Below are positions 1 to 7,846 of a stretch of 64,000 nt of DNA, piece after piece; position 1 is the first letter of the stretch, and each line of letters starts with the position of its first letter. Both the position numbers and the translations under genes were made by a program. The stretch lies in NCBI GenBank assembly GCA_021647585.1, contig JAKIUK010000002.1:1-64000 (forward strand), read 5' to 3'. The stretch is from Methylococcaceae bacterium (GTDB taxonomy: Bacteria; Pseudomonadota; Gammaproteobacteria; Methylococcales; Methylomonadaceae). Under the pieces are notes generated by a model, which made no database searches, had not been told where the DNA came from, and worked only from the letters and a program-made list of their open reading frames with translations.

Positions 1-63
1 CGCTGCATCTTGCTTAAACTCTAATGTATATTTGGGTTTTGTCGGTTTGTTTTCGTTACTCAT
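1..63 (-). CDS. IS3-family transposase OrfA, N-terminal 21 codons (partial)
   Basis: The minus strand reads an ATG at 63-61 followed by 20 codons that begin MSNENKPTKPKYTLEFKQDA. A short basic stretch followed by a Y-[ST]-x-E-F-K motif is how the helix-turn-helix OrfA proteins of IS3-family elements begin. A good ribosome-binding site (AGAGGTG) lies just upstream of the ATG. The gene is cut by the window edge, so the helix-turn-helix and the OrfB integrase cannot be seen. The family call rests on the N-terminal motif alone. Confidence 0.6.
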   Translation of the reverse strand, partial: MSNENKPTKPKYTLEFKQDAA

Positions 64-121
64 ATTCACCTCTAATGACATTATAAATCGGTCTTTAGAA
101 GTGTCCTGCTTTATTAAACCA
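1..121 (-). mobile_element. Left end of an IS3-family insertion sequence
   Basis: The element runs off the left edge. Its first gene starts at 63 on the minus strand, and the preceding ~58 bases are a typical short leader. The IS boundary is probably near position 121, where the methyltransferase reading frame at 114-263 stops matching its family and hits a stop codon. The terminal inverted repeat and target duplication cannot be confirmed because the other end is outside the window. Confidence 0.55.
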
Positions 122-263
122 TTTCATTACTGCCTGCTTTGGGTTCTTGAGCTTCTGCACGATAAGAAAGCGTTTTATCTTCCAGCAAAATACGCGGTTC
201 CAGACGAGGGCGTTTTTCCTTGCCTATCCATGTGAGTTCAAGTTTTTGTTTTTTCTTTGCCAT
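114..263 (-). pseudogene. N-terminal fragment of a type III-like (Mod) adenine DNA methyltransferase
   Basis: This 49-codon frame starts at the ATG at 263. It opens MAKKKQKLELTWIGKEKRPR and continues LEPRILLED, which from memory is the characteristic start of Mod-type site-specific DNA methyltransferases of about 600-900 residues. The catalytic DPPY and FxGxG motifs would lie further on and are absent. The frame ends at a TAA (114-116) beside the IS3 leader, so the simplest reading is that IS insertion cut the gene. It is the last visible gene of the minus-strand helicase/AlbA operon. Any remaining part of the gene would lie beyond the left edge. An alternative is a short unrelated ORF, but the match to the family start is specific. 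Confidence 0.65.
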
Positions 264-284
264 TATATTCCTGACTATATTATC

Positions 285-382
285 GTTCCCTCGCTCCAGC
301 GTGGGAATGCAGAAGATGATGCTCCTGCGTCACGGAACGCAGGAGCGTTCTGGTATGGATTCCCACGGAGACCGTGGGAATC
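285..382. repeat. Cluster of three hairpins (dispersed palindromic repeat)
   Basis: There are three consecutive inverted repeats. 285-308 is an imperfect pair around CGCT-CC-AGCG. 321-346 has perfect 10-bp arms (GCTCCTGCGT) around CACGGA. 358-382 has perfect 11-bp arms (GATTCCCACGG) around AGA. GC content is well above the surroundings. The form is that of a REP-type mosaic element. It sits between the toxin gene and the methyltransferase fragment and could also act as an attenuator for the downstream gene. Confidence 0.8.
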
Positions 383-407
383 ATGAGGATACTGATAGGT
401 TACCCTT

Positions 408-827
408 TTATTTATTCCCCCAAGGGTTAAAGATCTCTACATCTATACCTAAAAAATCACCAACATTTCGAGTGACTACTGTTAGATCATGTGCCTTGGC
501 TGTTCCGGCAATTAGAGAGTCTGCAAGATGAATTATTCGTCCCTTCTGTTTTGCCTGCACTCGAAATAAAGCCGCCTGATAAGCTTCTGATTGATCAATA
601 GGAATAACTAGGTCACTGTATTCAAGTAACAGTTGCTGTAATTTTTTATCCAGCACATAGCGACGTTCCCCTTGGGGTAATAACTGTAAACCATAAGTAA
701 GCTCATGCAAGCTAATGATTGACAGCCAGGTATTATCTACTGCCGATAGAAATTTAATGACATCTTCATTAGGCTCAGGTTTTACCAATTCAGAAATAAC
801 ATTGGTATCTAGCAAAAAGCCTTTCAT
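408..827 (-). CDS. vapC: PIN-domain toxin, VapC/FitB type
   Basis: This 139-residue protein is the usual length for a VapC toxin, a metal-dependent endoribonuclease. The N terminus MKGFLLDTNVISELVKP carries the first PIN acidic residue (D7) and the downstream E13. A second acidic position lies in LHELTYGL near residue 43, and HLADSLIAGTAK near residue 101 carries the third. Its start overlaps the antitoxin stop by 4 bases (ATGA), so the pair is translationally coupled in the order antitoxin-toxin. The module is embedded between the AlbA-domain gene and the methyltransferase fragment on the same strand. RNA target is unknown. Confidence 0.88.
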   Translation of the reverse strand: MKGFLLDTNVISELVKPEPNEDVIKFLSAVDNTWLSIISLHELTYGLQLLPQGERRYVLDKKLQQLLLEYSDLVIPIDQSEAYQAALFRVQAKQKGRIIHLADSLIAGTAKAHDLTVVTRNVGDFLGIDVEIFNPWGNK

Positions 828-1096
828 GATTGAAAAGGAACCTCACGCTCAGGCTCATTTCTATCAGGCAATTCTAGTTCATCAACTGTTGGCATATTAT
901 CTATCAGCCAAAGTCCTAGTGGTTTTTTGGGTTGTGTTAATGACAGCCATTCCTGTTTTGTAATCACAACGAATGATTTTTTAGCCCCTATAAATTGCGG
1001 GCCTTCTTCCTTAACTAAGCGAAGCACTTCTGAGAGCCGTGCCTTTGCTTCTGTAATTGTCCATGTTTTATGGTCTGCTTTTAATGTAGCTGGCAT
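824..1096 (-). CDS. Phd/YefM-family antitoxin
   Basis: This 90-residue antitoxin is paired with the PIN toxin. The N-terminal segment WTITEAKARLSEVLRLVKEE matches the Phd/YefM fold, in which a short strand and helix bind DNA and the charged C-terminal tail wraps the toxin. The tail here is acidic and proline-rich (ELPDRNEPEREV). I chose the ATG at 1096 because AGGAGG lies five bases upstream; a frame-consistent ATG at 1114 would place that site inside the gene. It overlaps the toxin by 4 bases. Antitoxins of this family usually repress their own promoter, and a tandem repeat lies directly upstream at 1120-1137. Confidence 0.85.
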   Translation of the reverse strand: MPATLKADHKTWTITEAKARLSEVLRLVKEEGPQFIGAKKSFVVITKQEWLSLTQPKKPLGLWLIDNMPTVDELELPDRNEPEREVPFQS

Positions 1097-1117
1097 AGTT
1101 CCTCCTATCTTCAAAAG

Positions 1118-1141
1118 TATAGACTAGGTTAGACTAGTATA
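1118..1141 (-). promoter_or_regulatory. Putative promoter/operator of the toxin-antitoxin pair
   Basis: Two direct copies of TAGACTAG lie at 1120-1127 and 1130-1137, spaced one helical turn apart. They are flanked by TATA/TATA, which makes the whole segment near-palindromic. On the minus strand TATACT motifs resemble -10 boxes. It is about 25 bases upstream of the antitoxin start, where Phd-type antitoxins bind. The assignment is inferred from position and symmetry. Confidence 0.5.
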
Positions 1142-1164
1142 ATTTTAAATATCAATCTTTCATA

Positions 1165-2448
1165 CTACTTGTTATCAAACTGTGCAACCAATCCATTTAC
1201 TTCACGACTGGCAGCATATATCGTCAACTTCAATTCAGCCTGTAGTTCATCCGCTTGTTGATACAGCGGACGACGTGTCGATAATTTCTCACTGGCTGTC
1301 AATATTTTTGGAACCCCTTCACCGCGTCGTTCTATGATATTTTGACGCTTAGTAATAGGATCAGCTGGGTAATAACGGCTTAATAAATTTACCAGTGTTT
1401 CATTTCTGGCAATACTGTTGCTGTCTATGGTGTCAACAGACAGGCTGTTGGCTAAACCACCTGGGGACATAATCTCTAATCGGTCACTAAAAAGGTGGAT
1501 ACGGATTTTAGAACCATGTACCGCGTAATCTCTGTGAGCAACTGCATTAACAATCGCCTCATAAACTGCGCCTAAATCATATTGTGGAATATCTATTCTG
1601 CCAGGTCGTTTTACGGCTGAAACCTGCATATTGCGTTCAACAAACTGAAAGGCGGATTGAATTTGCTGGTCTAGAGATTGATGAAATTCTTGTGCATCTT
1701 GCTGAAATTCTGCATTGCGCTCTGAGCCACTATATGCCACACACTGAATCCAGGCGGAAGCTAAATAATCACTGGGTTGAGAGGTAAGCAATAACACACC
1801 GGAAACGGTCAAAAATGTTTGCTTGTCTTCATCTTCTCCTGTCAAATAGAGTTTTTTAAGCTGCATTTTTTCGCTTAAATCGGTGTGACAAATAAAGCGT
1901 TGTTTTAAAGAGGAATCAATGACATCAAGAGTCGCGTTGGGCACAAGCTGTTCATCAAAACGAATCAGTCGTACCATACTGCGTTGCTGAAATAGTCGAG
2001 CCAGTAGATCAGGTGGCATTTTTCGCTTACTGGAACCTACACGATGGTAATATCCATTGGGGCTTTGATGAATAAACAGGCTTTTGGGAATACGAAGCCA
2101 GATAATGGGTTTTAAACTCCCATGGCTATCAGGAATCTCTAATAATCGTGTTTGAATCAGGGGTGAGGGTTCAATATTAGTAGTCACAATATTAGTTAGC
2201 CAAAGTTCTGTGTTATCCAGCTGGCTTTGTTCAATACCCGTGACTTCTAAAGTTTTATCGTTAATCCCTAATACCAGAATACCACCTGCTGTATTGGCAA
2301 ATGCGGCAATTTCGTTTGCTATGCTATCTTTATGAGGAGATTGTATTTTATGTTTGTCATAGACAACTTCTTTAAATTCATAAGCTGAATCTTCGCCCAA
2401 ACGTATTTGGTAGAGCAGTTCCCTCACTAATTCAGTGGAATCAATCAT
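1165..2448 (-). CDS. AlbA/Schlafen-domain ATP-binding protein (COG2865-like)
   Basis: This 427-residue protein has two recognisable parts. Residues ~15-140 match the AlbA_2/Schlafen domain: an early EFKEV strand, then ANEIAAFANTAGGILVLGI, the family's nucleic-acid and nucleotide-binding core. Around residues 290-380, AIVNAVAHRDYAVHG and the following GGL segment resemble the HATPase_c_4 module common in this family. It is often annotated as a RecG-like or transcriptional regulator, but members also occur in phage-defence operons. The start overlaps the helicase stop by 4 bases, and the helicase's last codons supply the GGGGAGG ribosome-binding site. This argues for co-translation and a joint role with the helicase. 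Confidence 0.85.
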   Translation of the reverse strand: MIDSTELVRELLYQIRLGEDSAYEFKEVVYDKHKIQSPHKDSIANEIAAFANTAGGILVLGINDKTLEVTGIEQSQLDNTELWLTNIVTTNIEPSPLIQTRLLEIPDSHGSLKPIIWLRIPKSLFIHQSPNGYYHRVGSSKRKMPPDLLARLFQQRSMVRLIRFDEQLVPNATLDVIDSSLKQRFICHTDLSEKMQLKKLYLTGEDEDKQTFLTVSGVLLLTSQPSDYLASAWIQCVAYSGSERNAEFQQDAQEFHQSLDQQIQSAFQFVERNMQVSAVKRPGRIDIPQYDLGAVYEAIVNAVAHRDYAVHGSKIRIHLFSDRLEIMSPGGLANSLSVDTIDSNSIARNETLVNLLSRYYPADPITKRQNIIERRGEGVPKILTASEKLSTRRPLYQQADELQAELKLTIYAASREVNGLVAQFDNK

Positions 2449-5267
2449 ACCTCCCCCTTAAGAATCCAGCACATATTAAATATTGGCTCTGTGTGTACTG
2501 TCATTTCTAACGCAAGTGCTACTTCTTCCAGTAATTCATCTTCCTTGGCTTCAATTTTTTTCTTTTCTTCATGGTAATTAAGCATGGTGTTATCTCTTTC
2601 TCGTTCCAGCTTTTTTAACACACGCCGGGCATTCATCTTTTCTTGCAGTGTGGGTAATTGTCTTGCCGTTCGGCGGGCATCCGCTATATCCTTATCCAAC
2701 TGTCTAATACGAATATCCAGTGCAACTCTTCGATCTTCACTCCAGTGTTCCAGCTTTTCTGTTTCCTCTTCAAAATACTGTTCGTTGTTTTTTTCAGCTT
2801 CTTTAAAATACTTATCTTGCTGAGACTGTGAAGCTGATTGCAAAAGTTGCTTTTGACAAAGTTCTTTTATTGTTGCATAGCTTTTTCCTGGCACTAATAA
2901 CAAGCGTTGCGCTGTTTTTTGTTCTAATAACTTGCCATTATCTGTACAGGCAGACACCAGTATATATTCCAGCGTTTGTTTACTGGTTTGTATGATATAT
3001 TTTTCAACACATAACTCGCCGCTTTGTCCTATGTAGTTTCTTACATCACTGTGTTGCGTTTCTAATAAAGCATAATTTAATTCTAATTGCATGGCTGGCA
3101 AATTCTCATGTTTTTTTGCCTGAGCTATCAACTGTTTCCCCAATCCTTCATAGGGGCGAAAAAACTGGGCATCATTAGCTTCTGCTTGAGGCCAGTTTAA
3201 ATCATATGCAATATTTTCAAAATAAAACCGATCTTTGTAAAAACGTGCAGTGGGTAATTCGGCTTGAGCTAATCGCAACATCATATGTTGGTATTCGCTT
3301 AATTTCTGAGCCGTTGTTTCACCTTGCATATTTAATCGTTTGACTACATCAGTATCAAAATATTCAAAGATTGAACGTGAGGTTTCTTGTACCTGATTTT
3401 CCAGTTCGTCTTTAAAGGTCTGTTGCAAGGTATTAAATTGGTCATCAATCTCTTTTTCTGTACGGCATTGCTGATAGATTTTATGAATACGGCGTTCAAT
3501 ATCCACACCTGACTCAATGGAACCCAATATTTCATCAGATGCGCCAAATACGCCTTCAAATAATTGGAATTTCTCACTCAGTAGTTCATAGACCCGCTCA
3601 TCAGCACGATTACCCTTATTAATAAAATTCACTACGACGACATCATATTTTTGACCATAACGATGTACCCTGCCAATACGCTGTTCTACTCGTTGAGGGT
3701 TCCACGGTAAATCATAATTTATCAGCAGGGAACAAAATTGCAAGTTAATACCTTCAGCCCCTGCTTCTGTGCTAATCATAATGGTCGCTTGATCGCGAAA
3801 TCTATCCACTAAAGCGGCTTTCATATCGGCTGATTTAGCACCTGAAATTCGTACAGATCCATGATGCTTTTTTAACCATTCTTTATATATCTGTTTTGAA
3901 TGAATATCATTATTACTGCCATTTAGTAGAACTACTTCATCTTGAAATCCATGCTGATTAAGTAATTCAAACAACCAAGACTGTGTACGTATTGATTCAG
4001 TAAATATAACAGCTTTACGTGCCCCGCCCAGCCGTTGAGTCATTTCAAATGCACGTTGCAAGACCCGTTGTAAGGCATCAGCTTTGGCATTTTTAGAAAT
4101 GTTTTGCGCTTTATTTTGAAATTGCTCAAGCAGGTTTATTTCTTCCTGCAAGGCTTTGGGATCTATGGTATCGGCATCATCAATATTGTCACTATCAGCC
4201 AATTCTTGCAGAGTTTCAAAATCCTCTTGTAGCCCATCAAGCAGTGGCATTTTTTTTTGCAAATGTTGGATCATGGTAGCTAATGTCCCTTGTATAGCAT
4301 AACTGGATGAAGCAAGAATCTTACGTATAACCAGTGTAACAAGATGCCTTGCTTCGGGTTTAATTGCTAGTAAATCATCACGTTGTAAGTAGTCAGAAAC
4401 CTGATGATATAATTCCAGTTCTTCTGCCGAAGGCGTAAAATCTTCTGTTAAGGAATAGCGGCGGGTAAAATTGAAACTCCCGGTTTCTTGTACTTGTTTG
4501 CGTAGCGTGCGATTAACAAGTCTGCTTAGGCGTTTGCTTAATAGGCTTAATTCGGATGGATCTACTTTTGAATGCGCATAACGTGCTTTAAATGACACAA
4601 GGTCTCCAAAAAAATAGGGGTCAATGACGGAGACTAAACCGTATAATTCCAATAAACTATTTTGTAAAGGTGTCGCCGTCATCAATATTTTAGGACGATT
4701 AAATAAAGCGGATGCTAATGCCTTGGCTGTTTTTGCACCCTCTTTTTTGTAAATATTACGCAGTATATGTGCTTCATCTAGCACCACCATATCCCAAGGA
4801 ATAGCACCTAGTTCCTGTTGTTTTCTGGCTGCAAATTCATAGGAAGCAATCACTATGGCTGGCGTTTGCCTGCTTTGGCAGTCAAAAGGATTTTCTATCC
4901 CCTGCTTTTGTGCTTGATTAAAGTTTTTTGCTTCCAAAATAATGGAGGGCAACTCAAACTTATCTAAAAGCTCCTGACTCCATTGTTTGCGCAATGTAGC
5001 CGGTACAATCAAAAGTAATCTGCATTTTTGTTCAGCCCATTTTTGAGCTAACACCAAACTGGCCTCTATGGTTTTTCCCATTCCTACTTCATCCGCTAAT
5101 ATAACGCCCTTTGATAAAGGGGAGCGCAGAGCAAACAAGGCTGCTTGAATCTGGTGCGGATTCATATCCACTTTTGCACTGGCTATGGTTTTAGTCAGTG
5201 ATTCTTCAAAATTTCCCTTTAAAGAAAGCCAGTGAGAAAAATAGAGACTTTGCTGTATTGAATACAT
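2445..5267 (-). CDS. SNF2/RapA-type helicase-like ATPase
   Basis: This 940-residue superfamily 2 ATPase shows all the landmarks. Walker A is GMGKT at 62-66. Walker B is a DEAH box in VVLDEAHILRN at ~161-171. The second RecA-like domain ends in the motif V/VI segments AGAEGINLQFC and QRIGRVHRYGQ near residue 540. The last ~200 residues are highly charged and likely coiled coil, ending in a hydrophobic tail. Such proteins translocate on double-stranded DNA. Similar standalone SNF2 proteins occur in restriction-like and DISARM-type islands. Its ATG abuts the stop of the upstream ribbon-helix-helix gene with no gap. It overlaps the AlbA gene downstream. I infer a defence role from the neighbours; a housekeeping RapA role is less likely given the operon. 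Confidence 0.88.
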   Translation of the reverse strand: MYSIQQSLYFSHWLSLKGNFEESLTKTIASAKVDMNPHQIQAALFALRSPLSKGVILADEVGMGKTIEASLVLAQKWAEQKCRLLLIVPATLRKQWSQELLDKFELPSIILEAKNFNQAQKQGIENPFDCQSRQTPAIVIASYEFAARKQQELGAIPWDMVVLDEAHILRNIYKKEGAKTAKALASALFNRPKILMTATPLQNSLLELYGLVSVIDPYFFGDLVSFKARYAHSKVDPSELSLLSKRLSRLVNRTLRKQVQETGSFNFTRRYSLTEDFTPSAEELELYHQVSDYLQRDDLLAIKPEARHLVTLVIRKILASSSYAIQGTLATMIQHLQKKMPLLDGLQEDFETLQELADSDNIDDADTIDPKALQEEINLLEQFQNKAQNISKNAKADALQRVLQRAFEMTQRLGGARKAVIFTESIRTQSWLFELLNQHGFQDEVVLLNGSNNDIHSKQIYKEWLKKHHGSVRISGAKSADMKAALVDRFRDQATIMISTEAGAEGINLQFCSLLINYDLPWNPQRVEQRIGRVHRYGQKYDVVVVNFINKGNRADERVYELLSEKFQLFEGVFGASDEILGSIESGVDIERRIHKIYQQCRTEKEIDDQFNTLQQTFKDELENQVQETSRSIFEYFDTDVVKRLNMQGETTAQKLSEYQHMMLRLAQAELPTARFYKDRFYFENIAYDLNWPQAEANDAQFFRPYEGLGKQLIAQAKKHENLPAMQLELNYALLETQHSDVRNYIGQSGELCVEKYIIQTSKQTLEYILVSACTDNGKLLEQKTAQRLLLVPGKSYATIKELCQKQLLQSASQSQQDKYFKEAEKNNEQYFEEETEKLEHWSEDRRVALDIRIRQLDKDIADARRTARQLPTLQEKMNARRVLKKLERERDNTMLNYHEEKKKIEAKEDELLEEVALALEMTVHTEPIFNMCWILKGEV

Positions 5268-5456
5268 TTAGTCTCTGCCTTCATTGTTTTGTTTTGACAA
5301 AGGACTAAAAGCTTGTACGTCACCGTTCTTTTCAAGAAAGTGACTAACAGCTTGTCGTACTACCCAAGCGACAGAAAGATTATTTTCTTCAGCCAATTGC
5401 TGTATTTGTTTATGCTGTGGTTCGGGAATAGAGACTGTGATTCTAACGGATTTCAT
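5268..5456 (-). CDS. Ribbon-helix-helix (CopG-like) DNA-binding protein
   Basis: This 62-residue protein opens MKSVRITVSIPEPQHKQI, the ribbon strand of CopG/MetJ-like repressors, and continues with two helices (QQLAEENNLSVAWVVRQAVS). It is the first gene of the minus-strand operon, with its stop directly abutting the helicase ATG. A small RHH protein in this position is likely the operon's own regulator. It could also be an orphan antitoxin, but no toxin is its immediate partner; the PIN toxin further down has its own Phd antitoxin. Confidence 0.8.
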   Translation of the reverse strand: MKSVRITVSIPEPQHKQIQQLAEENNLSVAWVVRQAVSHFLEKNGDVQAFSPLSKQNNEGRD

Positions 5457-5693
5457 AGCACTTCAATATGTTGCATCAACCTGCATCAGTATACAGTGAA
5501 TCAAGCTCTATTTGAATATAGTTTCCATTTTTTCATGTGAGCATAATTACAGTATTTTAAGACATACAATATATCTATTTTTATGTGTTAAAAAAGTCCT
5601 GAAGCCACATTTATAAACAGAAATATTTTACTTAGGTTATGATTAAAATATTGACACATTATAATTACGTCATTTATTTTTACAGGATAAGTA

Positions 5694-6188
5694 ATGCTTA
5701 ATAAAGTAACATTAATTGGAAGATTAGGTGCCGATCCAGAAGTACGGTATATGCCTAGCGGAGGAGCAGTAACCAATATCGGCATAGCGACAACACGCCG
5801 TTGGAAAGACAGGCAGTCAGGCGAACGCCGTGATGAAACAGAGTGGCATAGAGTCGCCTTTTTTAACCGTTTAGCAGAAATTGCAGGCGAGTATCTAAGA
5901 AAAGGCAGTCTGGTTTATATCGAAGGACGTATACGTACCCGTAAATGGCAGGATCAAAGTGGCCAGGACAGATACACCACGGAAATTATCGCAGAACAAA
6001 TGCAAATGCTGGACAGTAAAAGTGGTGGAACTGGAAATTTCAATGACAACCAGCCTAACACGGGGCAAGCAGCACAGCAACAACCTATGTCACCACCTTC
6101 CCCTCAAGCACCTGCAAATCAGCAACAACCACCGGAAACTCCTCCACCCGCTTCATACGAAGACTTTGATGATGATATTCCTTTTTAG
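5694..6188 (+). CDS. ssb: Single-stranded DNA-binding protein
   Basis: This 164-residue SSB binds and protects single-stranded DNA in replication and repair. The N-terminal OB fold is clear (LNKVTLIGRLGADPEVRYMP, then WHRVAFFNRLAE and YIEGRIRTRKWQDQ). The linker is rich in Gln and Pro, and the C terminus is the standard partner-binding tip DFDDDIPF. AGGATA lies eight bases before the ATG. It is divergent from the RHH-helicase operon, with 237 bases between the starts that must hold both promoters. An ssb copy beside a defence-like operon may be the housekeeping gene; its regular sequence gives no sign of phage origin. Confidence 0.97.
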   Translation: MLNKVTLIGRLGADPEVRYMPSGGAVTNIGIATTRRWKDRQSGERRDETEWHRVAFFNRLAEIAGEYLRKGSLVYIEGRIRTRKWQDQSGQDRYTTEIIAEQMQMLDSKSGGTGNFNDNQPNTGQAAQQQPMSPPSPQAPANQQQPPETPPPASYEDFDDDIPF

Positions 6189-6222
6189 AGGACACCTTAT
6201 ACAACTTATGTAAAGTTTAATA

Positions 6223-6248
6223 ATAAGCCTCAATTTATAGAGGCTTAT
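6223..6248 (+). terminator. Hairpin after ssb, probable terminator
   Basis: Perfect 9-bp arms ATAAGCCTC/GAGGCTTAT surround an 8-base AT loop, 34 bases past the ssb stop. No strong T tract follows, so efficiency as an intrinsic terminator is uncertain. Confidence 0.55.
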
Positions 6249-6549
6249 GTTAATATTCAAAAGAGTATTATCGTTAGAAACACAACTCACATCCCTATAT
6301 AAAAAGTATCAACAAACCCAGTAAACCGCTTTCTATATGCTGATAAACCTCTTCCTTTTCTTAGTAGTTTTGTATTTATCTCCAGGATACCAATAATGTT
6401 ATCAGTTATGTAATCACTTGATATTAATATGTATCCTTTGCTTCTAACAAAGAAAAAACAGCATATCTAAGAAGACTGACCAGTAAATTTTTTCATGCTG
6501 ATACCCTTTTAGTTTTTTATTTATGTTTTTGTGGGATGATCGTAAGTTA
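6249..6549. other. Gene-free AT-rich spacer
   Basis: I see no open reading frame, strong hairpin or repeat here. It separates the ssb terminator from the convergent end of the glycine-rich protein gene. Confidence 0.6.
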
Positions 6550-7734
6550 TTACAATGTCCACGCATTAACACGCATCAGCACGTTTTGCGGTAAATCGAC
6601 TGTCAAGGTCGTAGATGCGGGATTGCCGGTACTCATGTCAATTTGGCCATCTACTGTGACGGGTACACCGGAATCTGGAGTGAAGACCACCCGGATCGGG
6701 ACAATGCCGGTAAAATCGCTGGCCTGAATAGTGACCGACTGGGTCGGCGGAGAGTTGAAAGGCAATGTCACGCTTATTGGTAAGGGGGCACCCACTGCGA
6801 TTATTTGCCCAGCAACATCGGTAATGTCAAGTTGGGGAATAACCGGCGGAAAAACCTGCATGAAAGTGCCGTATGTGATAATTATGTTGTTCCCCGCTGT
6901 GAGCGAGGCCTGCGAACGATCAATTGCGTCTACCCGAATCCTTCCAGACGCAATCGACCCAGCACCGACATTTAAACTGACTCCCCCCGTGATAACCGGT
7001 GCAACTAGACGAATCGCACCTCCACTGCCTGCACCTGCCAAGGGGTTAAGCGATATGCCACAACTGGCTGGAAAGCCTGCACCAGCACTAATTATTGTAA
7101 AACCTCTGATTCCCCCAAAAACAATACGTGTGTTTGAAGAAATCACGATTGCACCGCCGCCGCCGCCGCCGCCACAAAAGACTATATTACCAAAAGAATC
7201 AATCGCCCTGATAGCTCCCCCTCCTGACCCACCAATGATGGGAATTAAAAGGTCACTCCCGTAGGCTTTTCCATCGTAGGTATTGAGACCCCCATTCGTT
7301 TTATGGCCGGCGTTACCTGCAATATTGAGCGAAGAGGAGTCTCCGCCCAAGCCTGCCCCTGGACCAAAGCCGGCTCCGGGAGGATCACTCGGTAGCCCGC
7401 CATCAAATCCACCTGGGCCTCCTTGTCCGCGGTTAGTTGTATTTCCATGGGTGCCGCTGATATTAATGGATCCATTGATGACTATATCTCCGGTTGCTAG
7501 CAGATAAACCGGTGTATTAAGTGCGTTGTGATTAAATTTTAGGGTATTACCTCGTGCAATATTGATTGTAGTAGCATGTATAATACCGTCCGGGGGAAGA
7601 TCTATTGTCGTTATGCCGCCCAAACTCGCATCCACAGGACCAAAACTGCCATCGCTACCTGAGTTAAAAGCCAATGCTGGGCGTTGCAGCATGAAGAGTA
7701 GGTAAATCAGTAAAATATGTTGATACCAGCGCAT
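6550..7734 (-). CDS. Exported glycine-rich protein, function unknown
   Basis: This 394-residue protein starts at the ATG at 7734, where GAGGAG sits seven bases upstream; an upstream ATG at 7857 has no such site. A signal peptide is clear (MRWYQHILLIYLLFMLQRPA then LAF). The middle is strikingly glycine-rich, with a run of seven Gly near residue 195, and alternates with short beta-like segments such as GDIVINGSINISG, suggesting a repetitive beta-solenoid of the filamentous-adhesin sort. The C-terminal third looks like Ig-type strands. It is the last of the minus-strand surface-protein genes. I do not recognise the family; an outer-surface or extracellular role is inferred from the signal peptide and neighbours. 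Confidence 0.7.
   Translation of the reverse strand: MRWYQHILLIYLLFMLQRPALAFNSGSDGSFGPVDASLGGITTIDLPPDGIIHATTINIARGNTLKFNHNALNTPVYLLATGDIVINGSINISGTHGNTTNRGQGGPGGFDGGLPSDPPGAGFGPGAGLGGDSSSLNIAGNAGHKTNGGLNTYDGKAYGSDLLIPIIGGSGGGAIRAIDSFGNIVFCGGGGGGGAIVISSNTRIVFGGIRGFTIISAGAGFPASCGISLNPLAGAGSGGAIRLVAPVITGGVSLNVGAGSIASGRIRVDAIDRSQASLTAGNNIIITYGTFMQVFPPVIPQLDITDVAGQIIAVGAPLPISVTLPFNSPPTQSVTIQASDFTGIVPIRVVFTPDSGVPVTVDGQIDMSTGNPASTTLTVDLPQNVLMRVNAWTL
7154..7173. repeat. CCG trinucleotide run
   Basis: Six CCG units plus CC encode the seven-glycine stretch of the exported protein. Expansion or contraction would change Gly number without shifting frame. Confidence 0.9.
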
Positions 7735-7846
7735 AGTGTGTCTCCTCGTAATTATTTGTTTTTCTGTTGAAATAGCGGCGACGCTGCAAGGCATTGCTGC
7801 TGATTCCATAGGGTAAATTGATTGAAATAGCGATTCATGGATACGG

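Noticed and set aside
5651..5665. TTGACA and TATAAT close together before ssb
   Set aside because: The two hexamers are only 3 bases apart, which cannot act as one sigma-70 promoter.
6731..7264. 177-codon plus-strand frame opposite the glycine-rich protein gene
   Set aside because: Proline-rich antisense shadow of a glycine-rich gene; no ribosome-binding site or family match, while the minus strand has a signal peptide and good start.
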